DNA from: Setoptus koraiensis
Taxonomy: Eukaryota; Arthropoda
DNA length: 64,000 nt
Assembly: GCA_048013815.1 (NCBI GenBank)
Contig: CM106585.1
Span: forward strand, 15,004,001 to 15,068,000
Direction of reading: 5' to 3'
Position 1 is the first letter of the stretch. Each line of letters opens with the position of its first letter. Of this stretch, positions 24,083 to 36,275 are shown in pieces. The notes under the pieces were generated by a model. The model worked only from the letters and a program-made list of their open reading frames with translations, ran no database searches and was not told the origin of the DNA. Made by a program: the position numbers and the translations under genes.

Positions 24083-25796
24083 TTGTCTGATGGGCTGATT
24101 GTGCGGCGCGATGACGAAACGATGCGAGCGATAAAAAGAGCGATCCTAGCGCGACTGCGCCGCGGCCCGGCGACCAGCGCCAGAGACGGGACGCGACGAG
24201 ACGAGATGAACATATCAACAAGTCGCTAATAGACGTTTTCACCTTGATTTTATCTTTGTCGCTTTTTTATTTCCCTTCTTTATTGTGCTGTCTGTTTATT
24301 TATTCTGCTGCTGCTGCTGCCAGCGCCGTCTCATGTTGCATGCCGTTTGAGGTTCCTCGTTGGCCGCTTGTTCGCGGCCCGTTTACCTGTGCAGCATTTC
24401 GGCTGGCTCTGGCAGTTTCGCTCAGTTTCGCTGGTTTCGGCAGTTAGCTGGCTCTGGCAGTTAGCTGGCCGGTCGGCGCTGTCATTAGGCGGGTCGGTGG
24501 CAGCGCCAACCGGCCCGCTAATGATCGCCATACTCACTCGCCAGCTGATAGTGATTAAATGAGAAATAATTAATGATGCCCGCCGCTTATCTGCTCATCT
24601 GCTCGTACGCTTACGAGCGCTCACCTGTTGAGCCGCGCTGACCGTTCCATCATGCGATCCTTAGCTGTCTTGTCGCACAACAGTGACACTGCCAACGGTG
24701 ACACTGCCAACGGTGACGCTGCCAATCGGCTTATCTGCGCCCATCAATCGATCGCGGCCGCATTATTACCGGTGTCGGTGTCGCTATCGTTCGGCTCCAA
24801 ATGTCCACTGCGAGCGCCGCCATTGTAACGGGCCGAGACAATGCCACAGGTAGTGCACGAATTTCGGCCAGCAGGGCCGGCCGCGGGTTGGGTCGGCTCG
24901 CCGTTGTCCGCTCGCCGTCTCGCGTCCAGATTGTTGGATGCCCAAACTGGAGCAAACTGACCACTGCATGCGAACTGACCACTGCACGCAAACTGGTGCC
25001 GACTGTCGGCGGATTCGCGCCGGCTCGCTGCGGCTCGCATCGATTCGCTTCGGCCATTCGAAAAGTTATCGGCCAGAGCTGGCCGATTCGAGCCGCGTGC
25101 CGCACGTTCTTTCGTGGGCTCACAATGCCAAAGTGGTCCCGCATTAATTACGTGCTCGCCACTAGGTGCGCTGCCGTGGCCGTTGTTGCTGGCCCCATTA
25201 CCATTGATATACGGCTGCTCATAGTGCACACATTGGCATGTTTGTTAATTGGTGCATCAACAATCGCATCAACGGCTGACAAACAAACAAACAAGCAACG
25301 CCATTGCACCATTGGTAATATCCGACAGAGCGAATACAAGCCCGAATTGCGAGCGGCGCAACTCCACCTGGCGTGCGTTCGACCAGTTAGCGAACCAAAC
25401 ACTATTCAGAGAACACTGTCCAGCAAATACTGTTCAGCGAACACTATTTTGTAAATACTGTTCAGGTACAGTCTGGCCACCTCTTCAGCAAATAGGCGGC
25501 CTATATGCGCTCGGCCAGTTGCTCACCTTGCTTTTTGGCGTCTATATAATTGATATTATGTTGATGTTATTAGGTGGCTGCCAACACGGTTGCGCCATCA
25601 TTATTATGTAATGTGTGAGAACGTTTATTGCGACAACGAGCGGCAACGAGCTACAACGAGCGACACAGGCGGCGGCGGCGACGAGAAACAACAACGAGGA
25701 AACTGTTCGGAAAGTCGCAAGCTCCGGTTGGCGATCGAGGCATCCGTTAACTTTCGATGAGCTTGCGCGAATCGGCGCCGATTCGCACGGCCAGCG

Positions 25797-25878
25797 ACCA
25801 TTGCGAGACCATCGTGAGGCCATTGCGAGACCATCGTGAGGCCATTGCGAGACCATCGAGAGGCCATTGCGAGACTAA
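25797..25878. repeat. 22-bp tandem repeat (GCCATTGCGAGACCATCGTG...)n
   Basis: Three to four copies with small differences, followed by a looser field of GAGACT words up to about 26010. Confidence 0.88.
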
Positions 25879-26577
25879 TGAGAGGCTATCGAGACTCTCG
25901 ATTCGAGAGACTGTCGGCAGGCTGCTGACAGACCGTTGATAGGCTGTCGAGAGACTGTTGGCACTTTTAGAGACTATTGAGACTATTTAGAGGCTATTTA
26001 GAGGCTATTTAGAGAGTGCTCGCAAGCGGGCTCACGGTGCGCCCGCCGACACGGGATGCGCGCCGGCCATTGATGGCCGCGCTCACTCTGGTGGCTGCGA
26101 CGACCGGCGACGACCGACGACAACCGGCGACAAACAAAAAACAAATGTCAAATGGCCGACCAGCAACAGGTCAACAGCTGATCATCTCAGGTGAGCACGA
26201 CTGTTGAGTCAACAGTGTTGAGCATGAGATTATCGCTCGTTATTGTGCCAATGTCAGCATGTCAGCGTGTCAACTGGCTGGCCATTGGTGACACTCGAAT
26301 CATTCGAGTCGAATGTTCATAATGCAACTCAAGTGTTTATAATGCCATGTGAGTGTTGACAGATCACGACAGCCAGCCAGTCTAATTGAATTTGAGCCGG
26401 CCGAGCGTTGGCCCGGCGAGCGATTTCCTCGGAAGGAAGTGACAAAAATAATGTCGTCACGGTCGTCATGTTGATGGGCTCGGGCTGATTACGCAACATG
26501 TGTGTAATTAGCGTTGCGCAAACAAAGTCTATTTATAGTCAACTGATACAACGACAACATGAGCTTGTCACACTGTG

Positions 26578-26660
26578 CGGTGACCATACAACAGACAGGT
26601 GAATATGCAACACACAGGCGACCATACAACAGACAGGTGACTATGCAGCAGACAGGTGAA
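26578..26660. repeat. ACAGACAGGTGAATATGCA-type repeat
   Basis: About four diverged copies, each containing CAGGTGA or CAGGCGA. Confidence 0.8.
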
Positions 26661-27527
26661 TATAAATGTAAATTAGTCGCTCGCTTCTGGCCTGGAAGTT
26701 GTCGGCCAAAGCTGCGCCGTTTGCAGCAGTGGCCCTCTGACGGCCAGTGCAGCGCAACGTAGGAGTTTAACAAACTATTAATTACCCAATCATTGCCGTG
26801 ATTGTGTGTCGACAGACTCCGTTGAGCGCACAACTTGAGGTGTTCGCCAGCTCGCCAGCTCGCCCGTCGCCAGCTCGCCAGCTCGCCCGTTCGCCAGGTG
26901 AGAGACGGGCCGCGAAGATTTATGAGTGATGGTTGGCATGCCAGCAGCCACATCCAGCGATATAATGAGCTCGGCGAGCAATTGCGCCGCGCCGTCTCAT
27001 GGTCACACTAATTAACACATTTAAATTTATGATGAGATCGTGCTTATCAATCTCTGTAATGGCGCTCGTTTTGCGTTTTGGCCATTTCCTCTGCGCTCTC
27101 AGTGCGCTGAGGATCTCTCAATGTATCGCCTCTCAGGCTGACAGTGTCAGCCGTGCCTGAGATGTGTCTGTCGGGCACAGCCGCTAAATACTGTCGGGTA
27201 CGGCCGCCGTGTATTGAGAGAGTAATGGCAACAGTAAAGCGTAATGATCGCCAAGGCAATCAAGCGGATATTTTCGTGTGCGCTGGCCGGCGCACTGGCG
27301 AGCGTTTACCGGCCGGCCGAGCCGGCCAATTAGAATTGTCGTTATTTGTTGCTCGGCGTTTGTTGTTTGCTGGCTCGGCCGGCGCTCGCAATTTCAGAAT
27401 GTCAGCCGCGCAGCCGGCAAACAGGATAAAACTATAAATGTCATGCCCCGAGCATAAATTGTCTCTCGCACAATGAGACGAGCCCAATTTGTCCGACGCT
27501 CGCCAGCGAATTCTTTCTATTTATGCC

Positions 27528-27740
27528 CGCGCATACCTGCCCATACCTGCCCATTGCTGCCTACATATCTGCCCATTGCCTACCCGCGTGCCTGCCTACA
27601 TACCTGGCTAGATACCTGCGAATACCAGCGTTTACCCGCGAATACCAGCGTTTACCTGCGAATACCAGCGCTTACCTGAGTATTACCTGCGCTTTACCTG
27701 CGCTTTACCTGCGCGTTACCTGCGCGTTACCTGTGTGGGT
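27528..27740. repeat. TACCTGC-rich compound repeat
   Basis: Successive families: ATACCTGCCC, then GCGAATACCAGCGTTTACC, then TTACCTGCGC. Neighbouring units grade into one another. Confidence 0.82.
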
Positions 27741-30700
27741 GCCTGTGCAAAATTGCAAAATTGTGAAATTGTGCGCGACATAAATCAGCGTGAATTTATC
27801 ATCACGCTGTTGACCGAGACTGTATGCGCATGTTCGTGCAAAATACAAGATACAAAATTGTTTCATGTGCGCCCTCGAGTCTCGACTCGTCATGCGGCCG
27901 CGTAGCGGGACATAGCGCCCATGGTGCCCGGCGCCGCCGCCGCTGTTTTTTGGGCCTGTTTGGCGTGTTGCGCCCACTGACAGCCCAGTGACAGCGCGGG
28001 CGACGGCCCGGCCGGCAACAAGTGCCCGGCCGGCAAAAAGTGCCCGGCAACGGCCGTCATTAATGTGTCAACATTGGCACACAAAAACTGGCCACGGTCA
28101 CAATGGTTGCAATGTCAATGTCAATGTCAATGTCAGCTGACCGCCGACATGTCGCACTGCGATCAGCTGCGCAATTATCGCCGCTGCATCAACTGTCCGT
28201 CAATAATGGCGTTTGTTTGTCGAGTGGCGCGCTAATGACGCTCGAACTCGACCCATTCGAGCGCTCGCTCGATTTGAGTTGGCCGAATTCGGCCGCATTG
28301 GCCAGAGCTTTCGGCCAAGTTGGCGGCACTTTTCGAGGCTGTCGAAAAGTGACAGAACGCGCACACGAGAGCCATCCGACACCCGACACCTGTGGGCCAA
28401 GTGTCAGCCCGTCAAGCGAGCGCCGGTTGTTTGTGCCAGCCAGTTGGCTGGTTATTTGGCTGTTTATTTGTTTGATTGTTTGTTTGTTTGTTGGCTTGTT
28501 TGCCGGTGCCAACTGTCAGCTTGCGCCAATTGTCGGCCGCTGGGGCGACCAGCCGAGAATTGGCCCCGGTGGCGTCGTGCTCGAGTTTGACGTTTCATGC
28601 CGCAGCGCCACTCAATGGCGCGCTGAGTGGCCGAGCGGACAGGTAACCAGCGTTCGAGAGCAATTATGTGCGAATCACGATCACAGCATCATTCTTTGGT
28701 CGTTCGTTGTCGCTCGGACTAGACAGTGCAGCGAGCTGTTTCGACGTGACGCTGCCCGTGACGCCCGCATCACACCGCCAACTGCGCCCCCTGCTCGAGT
28801 CGAGGCGCAAATGAGAAAAACTCAAAATGGTACGAACACTCCAGTCGAAATTAGTGTTTTCGTCAGCATGCGCCACAGTGCGTTCGTCAATAGTGTGGCG
28901 GGGGCCAGCGAGCGACCGCTCAAAGTGACGCCTGCCGTCAATGTGGCACTTCACACGCTCTGCCCACTGACCACTGACCGGTGCCCACTGACCACTGACC
29001 GGCGCCCACTGACCACTGAGCGGCGCGGCGCGGTGTTGCGACGCGTCCAGCGGCCGGTCAACGCCGCTGACCTGTGCAACCTATAGTTGCGCTGTGCCAC
29101 TCGAGCGCTCGCTCGCCGCCGGATCGCGCCAGTCGAACTTGCCGTCGAACTGCCGTCGAACTCACCTGTCGAACGCCGTCGACGAATTCTTTTTTCGCCC
29201 GACCAATTCCAATGTGCCGGCCACTCGCACCGGTTTGAATGTCACGCCCTTAGCGCCGAGCGGCCGGCCAGGCAAACTAAAAAACAAACAAACGGCCGGC
29301 AAGACGCCGGCTCGCAACCCTGCGAAATCGCCTGAAATCGCACGAAATCGCATGCAATGGCATGATCGATACACGGCCAGCCATATATAAATATTGCGCA
29401 GTCAATGAGTGTTATGACAGAGACGAGATTATTTGCAGGGGCAGCAGCAGCAGACCATCGATCATTGTCATGACGGCAAATTGCGCGCCAATTGCCGGCC
29501 CGAAAAACAATGGCGGCCGCAACGGCAGCCCGACGGGCTATTCGATTACCATGCATAATATTATTATTACAACAACACAATGTTACATAATAATCAACTC
29601 GACTTATTGGCTTATCTCTCGGCGTTTATCTCTGTCGGCTCGTTCGTGATGCTCACTCTAAATATTGGCAGCACAGTAGACAAAAACAATGCCAATGTCA
29701 CTAGAGGCTCGCCAAACGCCAAACGCACTTTGCCCAAACTTGATCTGTGCCCATTTGCTCGCTGCCAGAGCCCAGAACCAGCCAACTGACCGGCTGACCG
29801 GCTCGCTGTGTCCCGCAATTTACAAATGATGAGCGATTTGACTCGCTACTTCCTAATTGCAATTTATAAATTTATAAAAATAAATGATGATAATGATAAC
29901 CGAGAGCCGGCTCGCCGACTCGGACGGCCAGTGAGCGGTCATTCCGGCGCGACTCGGCAATGTTGATTCACCGATGATGGGCTCGGCGGGACTGCGAACG
30001 GGCAATCGGGCGAACGGGCAGACGGGCAAATGGGCAAATTGGCGAGCCGCCCGTGAGAGCAAAAAGATTTTTCGCGCTCGCTGCTGTGTCGCCGCTGCAG
30101 ATTAGCCAACTTTCAGGCCGACTGTCGGGCCGACCTCCGGGCCGACCGGACCGACTATAGCGGCTGGACCGACTGGCTGGCACTCGCTGGGAACAACTGG
30201 ATAAATTCGCCCGGTGTGTGTCGTTTTTTGGCGCTAATCCCGGCAAATTGCTGAGAGAAAAGTCTATTTGGATCTCGATCGGGCGGCCGGCTGGCGAGTT
30301 GCGAACGGTTTGGCCGGAGGAAACGTCTTCATTGTTGCCGTTGCGCAATTTGTTGCCGTTGACCACTCTAAAACAAACACAAGCGCCATTGTGCTAGCTG
30401 CCGACGGTCAGTGGACGGTTGTTGCTGGCGCTCGTTGTGGGCTAACCTTGAATTGCGAGTGGCGGCCAGTCCATTGTTGGCGCTGCCGTTCGCGGAATCG
30501 CCGACAATTGCGCAATTGTGCGCCGTCGATTCTCGCAGGTAAATTGCGCATGCAGCAACAACAATCAGAGCTGCTCCTCTCGCTGATTCACAAGGGCAGT
30601 GGCCGTATTACGTTGTTGTTGTTGCTGTTGCTGCCGCCGCTGTTGTTGTTGTTGTTGCTGCTGCTGGGCGAGTATTTGCTCACAGCGAAAACGAGCTAAA

Positions 30701-31394
30701 AACAACAAACAACGCCAATGGATGAAATGTTAACAACGCTGCCCGATTACGCAAGCGATCGTGGTCGTGCGCATTCCTGTTGCCCCGGCAACGGCTAATA
30801 TCGCGACGCGGCAATCTCGACAACAACAACAACAATTGTTACGATCAATCAGATGGGACACTAACGATTTGATCGAATCAGTGCCGTCATCAATCTGCCG
30901 GCGTGGCGCATCGGATGGGCACAAGCTCGCATCGCGCTCGGGACGATGCACTTGTCGACGGGCCGGGCCAAAAGTCGCCATCTGATGGACAACTTTTGAC
31001 AACTTTTTTTTCAAACAAGCTGCCGAATGGCGTCACACACCGTGCCCGTTCGGTGGAGCCATGCGGCACCGGCTCGATTGTGTCATGAATGAACCTGTCG
31101 GCCGGCAACGGCAACCTGTTGCTGCGACAGCAACAACAGCAACAACAACAACAACGCGCTGTCACAGTTGAAGTGTCGGCTGGCAGCAGCCCGATTGACA
31201 TATCGCCGACTGACGCATCGCCGACTGACGCATCGCCAATTGACGTCGCCAATTGACGTGATTGGCGAATTTGATAATTGCGCCCCTTCTTTTGATCTGG
31301 TTTGATCTGGTCGGCGGCTCGATCAAGCGACAGTGTCGATATAGTTTCGCGCGACAACTTTCCTTTCGAGCCGAGTGCGCATCGGCCGCTTGTT

Positions 31395-31494
31395 TGCGCA
31401 CTGTCGCCGGCCTGTCAAGCGGTCAGCTGAGCGGCCTGCGCACTGTCAAGCGGTCAGCTGAGCCGGCCTGCGCACTGTCAAGCGGTCAGCTGAC
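31395..31494. repeat. 32-bp tandem repeat containing TCAAGCGGTCAGCTGA
   Basis: Three copies of GTCAAGCGGTCAGCTGA spaced about 32 bp, with GCGCACT between them. Confidence 0.88.
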
Positions 31495-31824
31495 TTGTGA
31501 GCAGCTTGACAGTTGTCGCTGCTGTTGCGACAGCGGCGTCGGTCAAAAGCGAAAGCCGCCGACAATGGCCGCTGCGAGTCGGCGGGCGGCTTTCAGCGTG
31601 CGCCCGGTCACGCCCTCGCCCGGCTCTCGGGCGTTTCAGCGGGCGGCGGTAACGACGCCGCCGTGAGCGGATAATGAGCGGCGATTCGTGTCGCGGCGAC
31701 CCACTGAACGGTCACCTGACTTGTGACACTCACAAGTTGTGAGTGTCGCAACAAGTCGCCGGCTATTATTATCGATCTGACAATTGCCAGTGTGTGTGCG
31801 TTACCTATTTTTGGCCGCACTTGT

Positions 31825-31938
31825 CGCCGAGCCGCCAATTGTGAGCTGACAATTGTGAACTGACAGTCGCGCACTGACAGTCGCCGAGCCGCCAATTGTG
31901 AGCTGACAATTGTGAACTGACAGTCGCGCACTGACAGT
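31825..31938. repeat. Exact 57-bp tandem duplication
   Basis: Two identical 57-bp copies (31825-31881 and 31882-31938), followed by the first bases of a third. The unit itself contains smaller repeats of TGACAATTGTGA and ACTGACAGTCGC. Perfect identity suggests a recent event. Confidence 0.92.
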
Positions 31939-32316
31939 CGCCGACTGACAATTGTGAATGGGGCGTCTCTGTTGGCGAGTTGCGTCGGCTTCGGCGGCCA
32001 CTTTCCAGCTCGAGCGCACAACTCGATGAATGGAGCCGCCGACGCGCAAGACGACACGCCAGACGGCGCACAAGATTGCACACAAGACGGCGCACGAGAC
32101 ACGAGACTTTGTCGTTGGAAACGGACGACAAACAAAGAGATATAAACAACGACGGAGCCAATGACCCTCGCCAATGTTGCCCGACAAGAGCCCATCTGAC
32201 AGGTGCCGGTGACGTCTCCATCGGCGGCGCTTGTTTGCTTGTTTGCTCTGGCCGGTCGCTTTCTGGCTCGGCTCGCCGACCGCGCCATTCCTGTGCGATA
32301 CCCACGCCGATAACCA

Positions 32317-32417
32317 CCGAAGCATCCACCGAATCACCGCCGAAGCACCCGCCGAAGTGCCCGCCGAAGTACCCGCCGAAGTGCCCAGCGAAACATCGGC
32401 GAAACATCCACCGAAGC
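32317..32417. repeat. 12-bp tandem repeat (CGAAGTGCCCGC)n
   Basis: About eight imperfect units. Confidence 0.85.
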
Positions 32418-33742
32418 GTCGCCGACAGGTCACCTGTGCGAGCGGCGCAGGCAGGCGCGGGCAGGCGCGGGCAGGCGATTTAATTTTTATCAATTGCCGG
32501 TCGTCATGGCAACAATTGGCGTCTGGCCCGGCCGGCGCTCGCAATTACATAACAATTGTATCATTCACAATTATATGGCGATATGTAGTTCATTTGCTGG
32601 CCAGCAGCGGCGCTCGTATACGTCGACGAGCGTCGCCGACTTGTCGCTTGGTCGCCGCTTGGCGCACAGTCGTCGCTGTCTCGTAATGACTCCGGCGACG
32701 CCAAGTTGATTGCGCCGACGAGCCATGCCAATTATATAACGAGCCATAAACATATCTGCTCAGCAGATTGCGCTGCTCGGTGTTTATGGCAACGAGCCAC
32801 TGCGAAACTATTAACGCAATCGCGCTTGGTTACGCATCAGATATGAATGAAAACAACGGCCAGTCTGTAAGCTCTCTCTCGCTCTCTGGCTGCGTCTCTC
32901 TCTGTGGCTTCGTCTCTCTCTGTGGCTTCGTCTCTCTCTCTGTGGCTTCGTCTATCTCGGGCCGCGTCTCTCGGCCGGCCGGCGAGCGGGCGAGCCGGCG
33001 AGCAATTGCCCGCAACTGCTCATCGGTGCCCGTCGCCGCTCTGGGCCGCTCTCTGCGCGCAAAACATTTTTGCAGCGGACAAAAGCGTTGTGATGCACCA
33101 TTTAGCCCGGCATAAGTTGTACGCAACTGATACAAGTTGCATGATGCAACGGCTGCTGGCTCGCCGGCGCACGCTGAGCTTGCCATTCGGTGCGGCGCGC
33201 GGTCAGCCGGCGTGTCTATCAGCGGGCGCATCTCTCGCCCGAGCACATCCGCAATCCGCACCGAAAATGGCCCGTGCAAAGTGCACAAATAGAGAGCCAG
33301 AGTTTTGCAGTTACTTGCAGTGCCGCAGCAAGTAAGACCCCACAGAGAGAGAGAGAGCGACAGACGGCGCGGATTGTACGGGCCGGGGGACGCGCTCCAC
33401 TTGCTGGCAGCACATTAAAATGGCAGTGTGAGTGTATAATGATAATAGCGACGCTAATGGCAGACATAACAAGATAGTTACGTGACCACGTTAACTACGA
33501 CAAACAATCGTCGTGCCTGTCGAAGCCACCATGAGGGCCCGTTCGAAGCCGCCGGGCGACAGCGAAATCTGGCGAGTTGCATCAATTGTTGGCTGCTCGC
33601 TTCACCGCCAGCCACTTTGTGTTTGATATATTTGTTGTGCAGTCTGCGACTGCTCTAGCGACCATAATATACACTCTACACCAGCCATTGTTTGTGCGCG
33701 CCGAGCGACGTAAATATCCGCACACACTGCCATATATATCTG

Positions 33743-33842
33743 CCATATCCACGCTATATCCACGCTATATCCATGCCATATCCACGCTATATCCATGCCA
33801 TATCCATGCCATATCCACGCTATATCCATGCCATATCCATGC
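33743..33842. repeat. 11-bp tandem repeat (CTATATCCACG / CCATATCCATG)n
   Basis: Nine units in which two variant forms alternate, a sign of higher-order duplication. Confidence 0.88.
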
Positions 33843-35154
33843 GTCATGCACGGCGTGGATGCGCAAATGGCAAACTGAATGCCGGGCACACAAACTGCAA
33901 TATGGCGCAACAACAGATCAACTTATCGCCCCAATTAAAGTGAGTCATTCGCGGAGAATTTGGCCCATTATCACTTAACTGACAACGACACACCGTCACC
34001 GTGAGCGCCTCTCGCGGCCAGTGGTCGCAACTATACTATGTACTAGTACGCCTATACTATGCGACCTATAGGCCAATAGTGTCACCTACATGTCACTAGA
34101 TACATCTAGTGACTAGATTGACTGGCTGATTAGGTGAGCAAGTGGCCGACAGCAAATGACGGCAAACGACAGCGCCAAGACCAACTGAAACTACCAGGGC
34201 TGCTGGCGGCCCCTAGCGGCCCTTGGGCGGAAACTGTTTGGTTGTGTCGCTGCAAAAAGCTGACATGGTGAAATGTCTTTGATTGGGGCTCGCTTTATTT
34301 GGGGGATTTCACTGCAAATTGATGGATCGATTTGAGAGGGTCGCGCCACCGGGTCGCAACTGGCGGCCACGTGCTACGTGCGACCCGATAATATGCGAGC
34401 CCATAATGGTGCGAGTCGACAACAGTGCGACCTGATAATAGTGCGACCTGATAATAATGCGACCTGATAATAATGTGAGCCGTTCGCGAATGCGATCGGT
34501 GCCGTCGCTTCGACTGGCTGCAGTCCGACGACCAACGACGACTAATAACAATGGTAATGATAATGATATGTGAATGGCACTGACACTGCATGAATGGCAG
34601 CATGAAATTGAGCCAATTGCTGCGCGACTCGAGCATGTGTGTAATGTGTCGCTAATGTGTGCTGGCCGAACTTGGAATCGGCGGCACCGAATTTCGAATC
34701 GGCGCTCCGAACTTGGAATCGCCAGCCACTTGGACTGGAAGCTGGGAGCTGCAAGTCGGAGGTTCGAGATTCCAAGTTGCTGCTGGCGACAAACAATGCG
34801 ACCAGCAACAATGCCGATCGCTTCTGTCAGGCGTGCGCAGCGCCACCGGTTGCTGCCGGCCCGTTGCGACAATGGGGCCCACGACGGACAGCGGACGCGA
34901 CTGTTTTTTGCGGCCAGCAGCCATTGTTGCGAACTGGGCCCAATGTGCGCGCCAGACCGATTGTCTGGCGCGTCCGAGCGCATGATCGCGCTCGCGCGTA
35001 TTGAATGTCGATGTGGGCTCGTGTATCGAGTGGCCGCGAACGGTCAGCGGCCACTGAGAGGATATTAGCAGCTTAATTGGAAGTGTCAAGTAATCACGCT
35101 GATCGAAGCAGCGCCATCGGCCACTCGAGCCGCCGTGAGCATCGTTTGCCAGCG

Positions 35155-35249
35155 CGCGATACCGGGCCAGCGCGATACCGGGCCGGCGCGATATCGGGCC
35201 AGTGCGATACCGGGCCAGTGCGATACCGGGCCGGCGCGATATCGGGCCA
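35155..35249. repeat. 16-bp tandem repeat (GCGATACCGGGCCAGT)n
   Basis: Six copies in which ATACC/ATATC and CAGT/CGGC variants recur in a higher-order pattern. Confidence 0.9.
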
Positions 35250-36184
35250 AAGTGCCAATATGCCAAGAGCACGTATGCAAATAATTGTGTCGCATAGTGC
35301 ACACACACATTCGCGGGCCGGCATTGTCCGGCGCTCAATTGACAATTGTCGGGCCGGGCCAATTGAAAACGCACAGCATAAACACACAACAATGTAAACA
35401 CACACAATGGCGATATAAACAACACAATTGGGCCGGCATCAATGGACAAGGAGACACAAATAAAGGAATGACTTCGCTCTCGAAACTCGACTCGCACCAG
35501 CGCCGACCAACTAACGGCCCGCGGCCACACCGGCACCTAGCAATTGCCGGCCGTCGCATATTCGCGCCGGCCGTCGCATATCAACATTGGCCGGCATCAT
35601 TGGCACGGCTCATCGGGCACTGGAGCGGCCACTCGTAAACGCAGCTCGCTGCCGGCCAACGGCTCGCATCGGCCGGCCAACTGGCCTCGAATTGGCAATT
35701 GAGCTCGCCTCGAATCTCAATTGGGAATTCTTTAGAATTTTCGCAGTGATGATTCATCTCATTTTTTGCGCATTCTAACAGTATTGTAAGTGACAATAAC
35801 GATGATGATATTCAACGAGCACACAAACAATTTTCGCACTGTGCCGCGCGTGTGAATTTGCACAATGTTTGCATCGGTTGTGTTCGTTGAAAAAAACATT
35901 GTAATTGTTTGCAAAAATACACACACATTCAAGGTCAACGCTTGCTCAAGTGTAAACAACAACCGCTTCACCCGTGAATGCCGCGCTGTGCTATCCACAG
36001 GTGAATCCACGCGCGACGCATGCAAATGAGACACTCGCCCAGCTCACCTGTCCGCGCGGCCTACAATTATCGCTAGCCAGCAATTACGCAACTCACACAC
36101 GCAATTCACATGCACTCACAATGACGTGTCGTCATGCGTGTGAGAGCGCCACAACAGTGACACAAAGTGACCACCTGTTGTTGA

Positions 36185-36275
36185 CGCAGTGGTTGTCGCT
36201 ATTGTGGTTGTTGTGGTTGTCGTTGTCGTCGCTGTCGCTGTTGTCGCTGTCGTTGGTGTCGCTGTCGCTGCTCGG
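36185..36275. repeat. TTGTCGCTG / TTGTGGTTG run
   Basis: Roughly ten imperfect 6- to 9-bp units; low complexity. Confidence 0.8.

Noticed and set aside
28103-29086. 327-codon plus-strand ORF as a gene
   Set aside because: No domain, GC-driven composition, and its ATG lies in an ATGTCA repeat. Only the hydrophobic part is kept as a low-interest observation.
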